A DNA stretch of 64,000 nucleotides from Purshia tridentata (GCA_003254885.1 QANT01008026.1:1-64000); one strand, 5' to 3'; shown: positions 1-11,319, counted from the stretch's first letter. A program made the numbers and translations. The notes: generated by a model from the letters alone, not told the origin.

Positions 1-174
1 CAGCGGCTACAAACTAAAAACATATTTCAAAGGGATTTTTTTTTTTTTTTTTAAGTTTTTTGGCTTGTATACCAAGCCAATTGCATTGATTTCATTCGAT
101 CCATTGAAACCATATCCCAGCCATGGCCATTTATTGGACAATTTCGTTTGACCTTCTGGCAGGGTATACGTAAC

Positions 175-388
175 ATATATATATATATATATATAGCTTC
201 CACCTTATCTGCAAAAGCAATGATAAAAAATCAGAAAGATTACTCAGAACAAACCCTCAAGTAATTTAATTTTTTAAATAAACTAGTTATATATCTTGGG
301 GGATGAGGGAAATAAATATATTACAAACCGACACATTATTAAGTATCCATCTTAAAACCTTGACCTATTAGATGTAGAAGGTTAGAAA

Positions 389-419
<31 letters not shown>
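175..419. repeat. Two (AT)n microsatellites
   Basis: Pure AT runs lie at about 175-195 and 392-419, either side of AT-rich single-copy sequence. The rest of the first 464 bases holds no supportable gene. It may form the 3' flank of the small - strand gene that follows. Confidence 0.85.
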
Positions 420-464
420 CTTAAATATATTACTGGCTTGCATGTTGAGGTGACTTACACATAA

Positions 465-770
465 TTAGGGCCTAGTGGGTTTGATACCACACTTTTTCCA
501 GAGTCCATACAAGCATCCTTGTAATTTTCCAAGAGGTTCATGCCCCATAAAACATCGTGGAGCCCAGTTTCTGAAGCAGGGATCTACAAGCATCCATGCT
601 AAAGCAACTCCATCTACACCATGTGAAGGATCATACAGCAAAGGTGCATAATCTGCATGTCGATTATTAATCAAAGTGGGAGAGATAGGACCATTGGCTT
701 GCCCCACAACTTGTATAACCTTGATTAACAAAATCGCTACCACAACCATCCTCATAATATTTTTTTCCAT
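465..770 (-). CDS. Small secreted four-cysteine protein, function unknown
   Basis: I do not recognise this gene. It is an uninterrupted 101-residue frame opening on a true ATG (770-768). The N-terminus is a convincing signal peptide: a charged start, then a hydrophobic core around MVVVAILLIKVIQVVG, with likely cleavage near residues 23-25. The mature part is about 77 residues with four cysteines near its C-terminus, spaced roughly C-8-C-12-C-7-C, ending in a Lys/Arg/Pro-rich tail. The spacing does not fit RALF, CLE, CEP or ordinary defensin patterns. It reads in the same direction as, and lies about 1.2 kb downstream of, the intact PEPR-like receptor gene. No intron is needed. It could be a genuine small apoplastic protein or an exon of a larger lost gene. 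Confidence 0.5.
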   Translation of the reverse strand: MEKNIMRMVVVAILLIKVIQVVGQANGPISPTLINNRHADYAPLLYDPSHGVDGVALAWMLVDPCFRNWAPRCFMGHEPLGKLQGCLYGLWKKCGIKPTRP

Positions 771-1960
771 ACCTCGATCGATCTAGCTCTTGTATTATCT
801 TAGAATTTTCTTTATGTTTTTAATTTTTGAAGTTGAATATAAAGGAATTAAGTCAAGAATTTATAAGGTCTAAACCCCTTTATCTAGAAGCTGAATTATC
901 AAATAATTTAACATATACGAGGATAATTATTTGATTTTGTCAAATTCACATTTCAGAAAAAAACAGTTTTTTCCATTTGAATTGAGATCGAGGTGACTGA
1001 GAACAACTCTTACGTCTATATAGAAATATGTTAGCTTGATCTAATTTAAGGAACTTTTATATTATTATTATTTGACTCTTGGCTTTGCTTTGGAGTTTTT
1101 TTCCACAGGGACAAGTTTATCCATTACAAGTTTTTTTTCTTAGTGCATGCTCCCTGCAAAATGTTAAGAGCCAACAAACTATTGATGCATGGAATTTGGA
1201 TGTCATTTCATATATTAGTTCATTATAATAAATCTCTCCAAGGTGAATGATATATCTTGATTCTATAAATATATGTTAATAAGTACTGTTACATAACTTT
1301 TATTTTTCTTACATATATACTCATGACTCTTTGCTTTACATTTGAGTTGTTTTCCCAATTAAGCACAAGTCTATTAAAAAGCTGAAATAGGAAAGGGTGA
1401 AAATCAACTAATAATTAAAAAAACAAATGCCATAAGCTTACAGCTAGTTAGTACTTATAATTAGGCATAATTAGGTTGCTAGCTATAATTTCTTTGTTTC
1501 AATTATTGCTGTGTGGTTGTGCTTATAAACTCTGTTTGGATTTCAAATTTGCACCTCCCAAGGAGAGATGCAAAATAACTAGTGCAGCAACAGTTGCAGA
1601 GACAGAGTTATCCAAATATGTTAGTTATGTACCAAAAGGGCCAGAAGACTTCGCATCAGAAAGTGGGAATGTGAAATAATTAGAATCAATGCAACATAAT
1701 TATCTGGACTATCATATAAAAACTGATACAGGTTACATATAGACATCTAGCAGCAAGCTACAGCATGGACATTTCATATCTCAGCTTCCAAGCCTAGTAA
1801 CCTGACTTCCATGTTCCAGTGAATGTGTGTGTTTGAAGTCACTTCCCTCATAATTGCACCAAAATTACATAGGGGTACAACACTGTAAAGCAGAACTAAA
1901 ACCTAGTGCAAAGACAAAAGAGGTTACCAGTTAGAACAACCCATTTGGAAATTTCAAAAG
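771..1960. other. Intergenic, AT-rich
   Basis: This is about 1.2 kb of AT-rich sequence. The part next to 1960 is likely the 3' untranslated region of the PEPR-like gene. A short + strand frame at 1476-1679 lacks an ATG and is not supported. Nothing else is recognisable. Confidence 0.6.
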
Positions 1961-4900
1961 CTAACACTTTTTGCTTCTCACTTGGGGATTTGCATCTAAT
2001 AATTGCTTGACAACATCTCTCATCGTGGGTCTCTTTCTAGGATCTTTATCAGTGCATCTCAAAGCCACATGAAGAACATTGGCAACTTGTTCCAAGATGT
2101 TTGAATCCAGAAGTTCCTCCATCAGGCTTGAATCGACAATCCCATCAATTTCTTCTGCGTCGGTCCACAAAGACCTCACCCATCCTACAATGTCGGTTTG
2201 CTCCATAAATGATGGATCCAATGCCTTCTTTCTAGTTATCAGCTCCAGCAAAACAACCCCATAACTGTATACATCAGATTCCACGCTCTTTGCTACTCTA
2301 AATGCATTTTCTGTAACGAAGCATGAAAATATGTTAGTTTGTTTCACCTAAATAAAGAAACATTACTGATCAAAATTAGATTTAGAAGAATTACCCGGTG
2401 CGATATATCCAGTAGTACCCACAACTGAGACAGACGTTGTTGAAGAAGAAGACTGATCCAAAAGTTTAGCGATACCAAAATCAGCAATATGAGGCTCCAT
2501 CTCAGAATCTAAGAGTATGTTCATTGGTTTGATGTCGCGGTGCACTATAGGAGGATCACAATCATAATGGAGATATTCTAACCCATATGCAGTTCCAAGT
2601 GCAATCTTGTTGCGGACACTCCACTCAAGAGTTGGTGGCGGATTAATTTCATGTAAAACATCATGGAGGCTCCCATTTTCCATGTACCTATACAAGATCA
2701 TACCGCTGTCTTTTCTAAACCAGAAGTCTTCCAATTTAACCAGATTCCGGTGCCTTATCTTCCCAAGGGTTTGGATTTCTCTAATCATGCTCAAGCGCCT
2801 TCCTCCATGCCCTGCAAATGCAAGCTTCTTGACAGCAAACTCTTTGTCTGGACCCAAAGTGGCCTTATAAACAGTTCCGTGGGCTCCTTTCCCAATGATA
2901 TATCGGTCATTAAGGTTTGCTGTAGCCTCCATCACTTTGTTAAGTAAGGAAGACGGTCCCCCTTGAATAGAGATCTCAACGTCCTCCTTAGCCTTTTTGC
3001 GCAAGAGAAACATATAAACCAGTCCATAAAGCACAAAGACAACAAATGTTGAAGATCCTAGGGCTATAAATGCAATATGAACTTTACTAAGGCCTTTGCG
3101 ATTGCTTGATTGACTGCTACAAAGCTTGAAATTGTTGTTTCCTGCACAAGTTAAGCCACATGATGGATGGTAATTGACACATATGTCAGGATTGCCCAAA
3201 AATGATGATGGGGATGAGTTCAGCAGGTTCATTAGTTTCTCTGGTACTGCACCTGTGAAGTTATTGTATGAAACGTCAACCTCAATTAAAGAAATCATAT
3301 CATCAAGAGCTTTTAAAGTCCCTGTCAAATTGTTATGAGATATATCTAGTCGTTGTAGCCTAATCAACTTCCCTAGCTCTGCAGGAACCTGACCTGTCAA
3401 TGCATTATTGCTAAGATTCAATGCATAAAACATACTCTGCAATGCTCCCATTGACGATGGAATCACACCTCTGAACAAATTTCCACCAAGTTGTAGCTCT
3501 GAAAGCTTTTCAAACTCTGACAAGAAAGGTGGAAGGCCACCAGTGAAACTGTTGTCACTTAAAATCAATGCTGATAAATCTGTCCAGCTTCTCAAACTCG
3601 GTGGAATGGAGCCATTCAACAAATTGGATCCCACGTCAAACCGATCCATATTGGTACAATTTGAAAGGTGAACAGGCAAAGGACCCACTAAGTTGTTTTG
3701 AGAAAGATTCAAAACACGAAGCTCTGCAAGATTCCCTAGCTCCTGTGGTATAACCCCTGTTAACTTGTTCATTGACAAATTGATGGTCGTGAGATTGCTA
3801 CAGTTTCCCAAGCTTGATGGAATTTGTCCGCTAATCTCATTGTTGCTGATGTCCATATAAAAAAGGTTTGGATTTTTTGCAAATTGTGGAAGAACCCCAG
3901 TGAGGTTATTCTGTTCTAGTTTCAACCTCCAAAGAGTAGGACAACTTCCAACATCAGAAGGTATGGTACCTTCAAGGTGATTGGAACCCATATTCAGCAC
4001 CCTTAACCGCTTACCAAGGCAAAGATTTGGAGGGATTTTACCAGTGAACTTATTATTAATAAAATCTAACTCCACCAAACTGCTGTTAATCCCCATACCT
4101 TGAGGTATAACTCCGAAAAACAGGTTGTTATACAATGTAATATTCTTCAGTTGCTTGAGCTCAGTCATCTCCAAAGGCAGTTCCCCAGTGAGGTTATTAT
4201 TGTACACAAGGATATGCTCAAGACTTTGAATCTTCCATATGCTAACTGGAATTTCACCAGTTAAATGGTTTTGAAATAATTCAAGGTCCTTCAATTTAGT
4301 CAGCATCCCCAATTCTTCGGGAATTTCTCCCTCGAGTTGGTTTGTATACAAGTGTAGTTCAGTCAAGGACTTGCACTTACCAAGTTCAGGAGGTATTTTT
4401 CCAGACAAATTGTTCTCCGCAAGGATCAGAGTTGAAAGATTAACTAGTTGGCCAAAGGAAGAAGGGATTTTTCCCACTAAGTTGCTACCAACAGCAGCAA
4501 ATTCTTTCAAACTACTACAATTGCCCAGGGCTGAAGGAATACCTCCACTAAAATTATTGAATGACAGATCCAAGAAAGATAAAGTCTTGCAATTACCTGA
4601 ACCCAAGGAGATGCTGCCCTCAAGACTATTCCCACTGACATACAGATATATTAGCTTCTCAAGGCTGTTCAGACTCCAAGGCAATTCTCCTGTCAACTCA
4701 TTGTGATCCAAAAATAATTCCTCCAATTGACTACAATTTCCAATGGATGAAGGAATCATTCCTGATAACTGATTATTGTATAAATAGAGTTGTACAAGCG
4801 CACTCAGATTACCGACATTTCCAGGGATGGAGCCATTCAAATTGTTATTGTAGAGGTATATATAACCCAAGTGGGGAATTGAAAACAAGAACTCAGGTAT

Positions 4901-5368
4901 CTCACCATACAGAAAATTGTCATTCAAGGCTAAGTACTGTAAATTCTGTAAGTTGTGCAAGTTATCAGGAATTTTTCCAGTAAACGCATTTATAGAGAAG
5001 TCCAAGTATTCAAGGAAACTACAGTTGGCCAACTCTAGAGGAATTTTTCCAGAAAAATCGTTGGAATTCAAATCAACAGTCTGCAAGTTGCTCAAGCTGC
5101 CAATTTCAGACCCTAATTGACCAGAAATTCCAGAACCAGAGAGGTTCAAGGAAACCACATTGTGGGTATTGTCACATTCTATCCCTGCCCATTGGCATGG
5201 GGTGGAATCAGAAGCATTCCAAGTTGAAGACATGGAAGTGGGCACAGAGGTCCAGTGCTTCAAGAGTGACAACAGAGCCACCCCATCAGAGCTCAAACTA
5301 GAGACAGTAGCGATGGACACAGAGAAGCACAACAACAAGAGAAAGAATGGGTACAGAACAAGCTGCAT
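1961..5368 (-). CDS. PEPR: PEPR-like LRR receptor kinase (intact)
   Basis: LRR-RLK subfamily XI, resembling Arabidopsis PEPR1/PEPR2, plasma-membrane receptors for Pep danger peptides. Two exons: 5368-2395 and 2310-1961, with an 84-bp intron (phase 1) inside the kinase domain just after GYIAP; spliced product 1107 residues. The start is the ATG at 5368, followed directly by a hydrophobic signal peptide (QLVLYPFFLLLLCFSVS). The frame is open 12 codons further upstream, but only from a GTG. Then come an LRRNT cap with the WNASDSTPCQW motif, about 26 tandem LRRs, a transmembrane helix (IAFIALGSSTFVVFVLYGLV) near residue 760, and an RD kinase with FAVKKL lysine, VHRDIKPMN catalytic loop and DFG (IADFGIAK), ending with RPTMRDVVKQLL. 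No lesion is seen. A GA microsatellite lies in the probable 5' leader. Orthology to PEPR1 rather than PEPR2 cannot be decided here. Confidence 0.93.
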
Positions 5369-5560
5369 GCTATCTAAGTTGAAGAGAAAGAAAGCAAACC
5401 GCACACTGAGAAGAAATTTGGTCAGGACAAGCCTTATGGGTAGCAGTGGCAGCTAGCTACTCTGAACTCCTAGGAAGATCCAGCATGTGCGTAGCTGTTG
5501 AACTGGCCTTTTGCTCTGTCTGAACTGAAATGAGTTGGAGAGAAGAGAGTTTAAAATGTT

Positions 5561-5583
5561 GAGAGAGAGAGAGAGAGAGAGAG
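5561..5583. repeat. (GA)n microsatellite in probable 5' leader
   Basis: A pure GA run about 195 bp upstream of the PEPR-like ATG. Read from the gene's strand it is a CT run, as is common in plant 5' leaders. Similar CT/GA tracts accompany the MKK and CAX genes in this window. Confidence 0.85.
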
Positions 5584-8099
5584 GACAAAGGGAGGGAGGG
5601 AGCGAGAGAGAATGTGAGTTATGTTGGTTTGTCGGTTGGCCTTAAATAATAGATTTGGGCAAAGTATTACAGGGCGTGGCAATTGCGGTTGGTTGTTTTT
5701 GGCACCAACATAAAACGATTATCTCTTAATAAAAACATGACATAATTATTATTTGTCATAGACCAAATAACCTTTTCATATTTTGATATTATTAAAATTT
5801 GGATAAATTATAAACAAACAAATAAAATTTATGTAAAAGTTTATATTAATTATAGTCATATCGAATAAGTAAATGAACATACCAAATCAAGATAATTATT
5901 AAATGTATTGCTAAATTCATGTTATTTTTGAGTTAAATGATTGACCCCCAATACACAATTTATCCACTAATTGTGTATTTGTGTTAAAGGGATTGACATG
6001 ATTTCGACTCAAACTGTATATAAGATCACATTTAATCTAAACTTATTTACAGTGATTATATGATGGAATTTTCCTTTATTTATTTTGGTGTTATTTTTGA
6101 GTTGTGTGCTATTGACAATTGTATATGAATATCAGACTATCAAAGAGTCATGAGTTGGATGACCCATAAAACGACGCGGTCTCTGGTCGTCTCTGGTCTC
6201 TGTTGTCTGCCGTATTTAAAGAAAAGATAAAGACCTGTCTTATTCCATGTGTGAACAACAGATAAAATGGTATGCTGATCAAAAGAAAGCTAAAGTTGTA
6301 AATAATTAATTAATATATGAAAAGCTGCATCTAATGTGTAACGTACTAATATATTAGAGAGCGAAATTTTATCATTTTGGTTTGTAAACTTCTTTTTATA
6401 AATTTCATCATTCTAAAATTTTCACTCGTATATCATTTTAGTCTATTTATGAATTTCATTATTTTTTCTATCAATTTTAATTACTTATTAAGCATGTGAG
6501 CCACTTATAAAAAATAAAAATAATAACTTATTCTTTTTATATTTTTTCCATCAATTTTAATTATTTATTAAGCATGTGAGTCACTTTTAAAAAATAAAAA
6601 TAATAACTTATTCTTTTTTTTTCCCAACGTAATATACGTAACTAAAAATAGCTAAAAATTATAGATAAAATTGACAAAATAAACTAAAATGATACATAAA
6701 AAAAGTTCGCGAACTATATAATTCAAAAAATAAGTGTATGGACAAAAATCATACTAAGAATAAAGTTGGTTATCTAATATATTATTACCCTACTGATTAG
6801 TGAGTCATTTCAGGTTCTGCATTTTGACCATTGTAACCTAACCTACCTATAAAATATGATGAGTTTATTTATTTTATTTATCTATTTTAAAAAGAAAAAT
6901 GTGTCATTGCCTATGGCTATGGATGATAATAGGCATTGAGTAGAGTAAACTATACCATATATTCGATCGATGCTTGCTTAGCTATCATCTCATTTTTTGC
7001 GTGTTCACTTTGTTTAATGAATGATTATGATTCTTCTCTAATTTAATAATTTGTTAATTATAGTTTGTTTTGGTTAACTTAGAAAAACAATAGTTTAATT
7101 CCATAATGAAATAAACGTGAGTAGCAACATTGTATTATATTGTATATATTCAATCTATCGAATAGAGTATTGTTGTAGAATGAGAGAAAGGAACTCCAAA
7201 GCAGAAGAGTTCTCATTAAAACAATAAAATAAATAAATAAACATATTTATTTTCAAGAAAAAAAGTTTTTTATCAAATAATTTGACATCTTATATTATTA
7301 TATGATCAATTAAAATTTACACTATGCAAATATAACATGTTAATATCTATAAAGAAATATTAAAGTCAATAACAACAGTTTTGTGTGATTCTAGAGAATT
7401 TCTTGATTGTAGGAGCCCTCAAATTCTGAATGTGAAACCCAGAAATAGAGTTGCGGTTGGACTCTGTGGAGTTTACACGTGTTGTTGAAAGTTCCAAAGT
7501 AGTCATATATTACAAGATCAAGAATCCAAGTTATGATCATGAGGCCCTACTTGTAACTTGTATCTGACTTTCAATGTAATAAACAAAACAAACAAATCAT
7601 AGTGGTTAGGAGTTTCAGCCTTTTATTATTATACCCTATAAATTTAAGTTAGCTTGTGGTCCACATGCATGCCAATATGCCATACACATATAATTAAATT
7701 AACTTTAGGAGGTAGGTATGTCCTTATTTTTTGTCATAATAAATGAAAAAAGAGGAAACAATTGCATTTTCAGAAGTCAGAAACACAAGCTAAGAAAAGA
7801 ACTTTGCAATAATGTGATTTTGATCCTTTTTTTATGATAGTGAAGTGGAAAAGAACAAATTGAGAGTAGGTCAGATGGAAAAGTATGCTTCAAAATGTTA
7901 AAGTTGGTTTAATGGATTCCCACCAGGACTAGAATCAGTTTTGCTTTTTCTTTTTAGTGTTTGAAAGCACAGCTTTGACTTCTACATCTGATGCAGAAAG
8001 CTATGTTCTCAACTCTTTTATGACATTTATGACCTACACACTACAACTTATCTGAATACACTCTCATAGTGATAGAAAGGAATAAAAATGAAAATGGTT
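5584..8099. other. Upstream flank of the PEPR-like gene
   Basis: No gene is seen in this 2.5-kb AT-rich stretch. It holds the 8-mer GACGCGGT at 6173-6180, shared with two remnant promoters further along, and an 80-bp tandem duplication (6461-6620). It also holds a single unit at about 7862 ('gagagtaggtcag' type) that is multiplied upstream of the full-length pseudogene at 17537-17740. The stretch is therefore the upstream part of the duplicated unit. Confidence 0.6.
6461..6620. repeat. 80-bp direct tandem duplication
   Basis: Bases 6461-6540 and 6541-6620 are near-identical 80-bp copies. Both contain 'attaagcatgtgag' followed by an A-rich tract, and differ at only a few positions. The pair lies inside a larger sequence (about 6360-6740) whose ends are loosely inverted versions of each other ('tatcattttggttt' against 'aaactaaaatgata'). 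That suggests a decayed MITE-like element. Confidence 0.75.
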
Positions 8100-8234
8100 T
8101 AAATTTACATCCTAACAAAAGTTATGCCATGAAATCTAGAACTGAGGACTAGCTTTAGATGATTGGTTGAGATAAGTGAGTTAATCAAACCCATGTAGGA
8201 AAACATGTAAGGTAGCACGATTTCTATATAGATT
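8100..8234. repeat. Paralogous flank segment, left part (pairs with 18857-18968)
   Basis: Sequence such as 'gatgattggttgagataa' and 'acatgtaaggtagca' recurs at 18857-18968 next to the RRM gene. The segment continues beyond the solo LTR at 8905-9035. It marks the shared border of the tandem duplication that copied the receptor genes. Confidence 0.8.
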
Positions 8235-8904
8235 TGTTAGGATCGATTAGATAGAATGGGAAAAACACAAACTCAAACCAATAAAGAAATAGGCAAGAGA
8301 AAAAGTAAATTGCGACACCAAGGATTTAACGTGGTTCGGCAGTGTGCCTACGTCCACGGGCAGCGATATTAGAATAACTCCACTATATCAAATAATGGGT
8401 ACAGCGGAAAGATCTTACCAAGTCTAAGAACAAGACTTGATGAACACCTAGAGAGTACAAGAGGAATCACCACTTCTTCAAGCTATGAACACCTTGAAGG
8501 AAACACCAAAAGAAATACTTCACTTCTCTCACACTCTCTCTTTCTCTATACTCTCACTCCTCACTTTGAGTGGTAGTCGGAATGCAATTAGCTTGATTGC
8601 TTCAATTGCTTGATGTTAAATGCCAAGCCTCATCCTCCTTTTATAGCCATGGATGGATCCTTCTAGCAACTTGGAGAAAAGTCCACCAACTCTTGGATCC
8701 TTCTAGCAACTAGGAGAATTGATTAGTCTCTAGATATTTCCACAAGTTTCTAGCTTGCACCAATATTCAACATTTGGCTGCCATCAAGAATTCTCTAGAA
8801 CCAAGCCATCCATCATAAATTAGAGATCATTCTAGATTTTCAATTAAGTCACATGGATTAGATCCTTCTAGTAATCTCCCTTATGGACTGGACTTATCCC
8901 AACA
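8235..8904 (-). mobile_element. Solo LTR of an LTR retrotransposon
   Basis: A 670-bp element opens TGTTAGGAT and closes ATCCCAACA, so its ends are near-perfect inverted repeats with TG...CA termini. It is flanked by a perfect 5-bp target duplication, AGATT (8230-8234 and 8905-8909). No internal domain or second LTR is present, so it is a solo LTR left by recombination. On the - strand it carries a TATA box (CTATAAAAGG, about 8637-8646), then 'gacgtaggca' and 'gccgaaccacgttaaat'. From memory these resemble the R-U5 part of Copia-type LTRs, so the transcription sense is probably the - strand. The superfamily is not proven. Confidence 0.9.
8637..8646 (-). promoter_or_regulatory. LTR promoter TATA box
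   Basis: CTATAAAAGG on the - strand lies about 260 bp from the element's TGTTGGGATA end. This is the expected place for the U3/R promoter of an LTR, and it supports the assigned orientation. Confidence 0.6.
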
Positions 8905-9035
8905 AGATTATGGGCAATTTTCATTTTGAAGTGCAGCAATTTAATATGAACCAAAAACATCCCAAGTCAAACAAATCTGCAGACCCATGCACCGGATGAT
9001 AACTTTTGAGTCCTTAATACACATGGCAGGGCATA
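8905..9035. repeat. Paralogous flank segment, right part (pairs with 18960-19125)
   Basis: Continues the homology interrupted by the solo LTR. It shares 'caatttaa', 'acccatgcacc' and 'gatgataac' with the 3' flank of the RRM gene. It ends abruptly near 9035, where a receptor LRR fragment begins, so this is a duplication or rearrangement breakpoint. Confidence 0.75.
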
Positions 9036-9300
9036 GTTAAAGAATGCATCCCATCAAGAGCTTTCAAAGTCCCTGTCTACTTGTTATGCGACATATCAAG
9101 TTGTTGTAGTATAATCACATTTTGGGCAGTGTCACATTCGCATGGAGTAGAATCAGAAGCATTCCAGCTTGAGGATATGTCACTAGGCACAGAGGTGCAG
9201 TGCTTCAATAGTGACAACAGAGCCACCCCATCAGAACTCAAACTAGAGGCAGTAGTACTCGAGGAAACAGAAGCAATGAGAACAAGAAACGATGAGCCAG
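9036..9300 (-). pseudogene. PEPR-like remnant: N-terminus fused to last LRRs
   Basis: On the - strand the end of a signal peptide and the LRRNT cap can be read (SSDGVALLSLLKH, SSSWNASDSTPCE). The sequence then jumps to the last leucine-rich repeat (LQQLDMSHNK, stop, TGTLKALDGMHSL). About 600 residues of LRR are missing between the two parts, and a TAG interrupts the frame. No start codon is evident. This is a deleted, non-functional relative of the gene at 1961-5368. Confidence 0.85.
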
Positions 9301-9600
9301 CTTACCGGCAGTTATAAGTTGACTCGTTGAGAGGTGCCCAGAGAAACTCAAGTTAGCAATAGATATAAGCTGACTTATGGTGCGGATGAGGCTGAGTCAA
9401 AGGACGCGGTCCCTGGTCTCTGATAAGGTGGACTCAGACAATCTGCTCCTCCAATTAAGCCTCAATTTATCCACAAAAGAAAAAATAAAACTCGTTCGTT
9501 CTTTCTTTCCATTTTCTACGAAACCTCCATGTAAAGTTCATTTGGAATGCCTCTACTCCACCCATTGGCTGATTTTCTGTCACAAGGCTTTAAATTGTTG
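9301..9600. other. Remnant promoter between receptor fragments
   Basis: No gene. It contains GACGCGGT (9403-9410) and 'ataaggtggactca', both found again near 12696-12770. It therefore looks like a decayed copy of the receptor promoter rather than unrelated spacer. Confidence 0.5.
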
Positions 9601-10010
9601 CTTCCTTCACAAGTAAAGCCACACGATGGAAGGTAATTGACAAATTAGTTTGGATTTTCCAAGAAATGATAATGGGGACGAGTTCAAAAGGTCCTTGAAT
9701 CTCTCTAGTACTGGTCCTGTGAAGTTACTATATGAAACATTAACTTCAACTAGTGAATGCATCTCATCAAGAGCTTTTAAAGTCCCTGTCAAATTGTTAT
9801 GAGGCATATCTTGCCCCTGTACCCTGAACAACATCCCCAGGACCTACCAAATTGTTTTGAGAAAAAACCAAAATACCAAGCTCTGTGAGATTCACTAGAA
9901 TAAAGGTTTGGATTTTTTCACTGGGAATTTCTCCAACTAATTGGTTGTTATACTTGCCAAGTAAAGGATTTATTTTGCCAAGTTCAGGATATCATGCAAG
10001 ATTTCATAAC
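9601..10010 (-). pseudogene. Scrambled PEPR-like LRR fragments
   Basis: Short receptor pieces lie end to end but out of their normal order. On the - strand, first 'PELGK' and 'YNNQLVGEIPSE' (central LRRs), then 'NLTELGILVFSQNNLVGP' (a later LRR). Then comes the last LRR plus the post-LRR region (DMPHNNLTGTLKALDEMHSL ... LLNSSPLSFLGK). Frames change between pieces. The order is that of a gene with many internal deletions. Confidence 0.8.
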
Positions 10011-10165
10011 TGACACTATTCACATTGGCCTCAAGAAGTTTTCTTTTGACCCAATTATTGATATAGTTACTTAGAGAGACTACAATTTATGAAGAAACAT
10101 ATTTGCCAATACAAAGGGGATAAAGGGGAATTCCATAACCATGAAGTGCTAGCATTTTCTGGTCC

Positions 10166-11319
10166 TCACTTATGGATTGCGGATAATAATTGCTTGACAA
10201 CATCTCTCATCGTGGGTCTCTTCGTAGGATCTTTATCGGTACATCTCAAAGCCACCAGCAGAACATTGACAACTTGTTCCACAGCATGTGAAGCCCGAAG
10301 TTCCTCCACAAGACTTGTATCAACAATCCTGTCAATTTCTTCTGTGTTGCTCCACATTGAGCTAACCCATCCTACAATGTTGGTTTGGTCCAAAAATAAT
10401 GGATCCAATGCCTTCTTTCTAGTTACCAGCTCAAGTAAAACAACCCCATAACTGTACACATCAGATTTCTGGGTCTTTGCTGCCATGAATGCAGTTTCTG
10501 TCACAAACCACAATAAACATTTAGTTCATTGCCTACATGAATATGGAAACATTTATAACCAAAAAAAAATTTAGAAGAACTACCTGGAGCAAAATATCCA
10601 ACTGTACCCACAATTGAGGTTGACATCGATGTAGAAGACTGATCCAAAAGTTTAGCACTACCAAAATCAGCAACATGGGCCTCCATCTCAGAGTCTAATA
10701 GAATGTTCATCGGTTTGATGTCTCCATGCACAATAGGGTGATCATAATCATAATGAAGATATGCCAACGCATGAGCAGTTCCAAGTGCTATCTTGTACCG
10801 GACACTCCAGTCAAGAGTTGGTGTTGGATTAATTTCATGTAAAACATCATGAAGGCTCCCATTTTCCATGTATGTATACATTATTAAACCGTAGTCCTTC
10901 ATAAACCAGAAGTCTTCCAGTTTGACCAGATTCCGGTGCCTTATCTTCCCGAGGATTTGGGTTTCTCTAACCATGCTCAAGCGCTCTCCTCTATGCCCTG
11001 CAAATGCAACCTTCTTGACAGCAAAATCTTTGTATGGACTCAATGAGGCCTTATAAACAGTTCCATGGGCTTGTCTCCCAATGATATATCGATCATTAAA
11101 GTTTTCTGTAGCCTCCATTACTTTCTTCAGTAAAAAGGACGGCCTCTCACGAGCAGTGAACTCAACATCCTGCCTAGCATTTGATGTTCCTCTCTTGGGG
11201 ACTGCATGTAATAACTGCTTGACAACATCTCTCATCGTGGGTCTCTTGCTAGGATCTTTATCAGTAATCAACAACTTTTTACACGATATTTGAATCCTCA
11301 AGTTCCTCCACAAGGCCAA
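10166..11319 (-). pseudogene. PEPR-like kinase remnant with duplicated C-tail at its front
   Basis: Two exons equivalent to the kinase of the intact gene: 11319-10584 and 10497-10166, with the intron at the same place. The reading frame is open across both. The front is odd: a kinase C-terminal tail (DPSKRPTMRDVVKQLL) is fused in frame to the juxtamembrane region (RERPSFLLKKVMEATENF) that should precede a kinase. Then follow the glycine loop (GRQAHGTVYKA), lysine (FAVKKV) and DFG (VADFGSAK). The catalytic HRD has become HGD (VHGDIKPMN). No ATG, signal peptide, LRR or membrane segment is joined to it. It is best taken as a rearranged pseudogene. A translated cytoplasmic kinase-like fragment is possible but unsupported. 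Confidence 0.85.

Noticed and set aside
465-770. Idea that the small secreted protein is the PEPR ligand precursor (PROPEP)
   Set aside because: PROPEPs lack signal peptides and carry a different C-terminal peptide signature; only proximity supports the idea.
1476-1679. 67-residue + strand frame with a hydrophobic start
   Set aside because: It begins on TTG, not ATG, has no recognisable homology or splice partner, and sits in AT-rich flank.
2607-5456. Several + strand frames opposite the PEPR-like gene, and matching ones opposite the relics
   Set aside because: Antisense shadows of LRR and kinase coding sequence; they recur in every paralogue because the sense strand is conserved.
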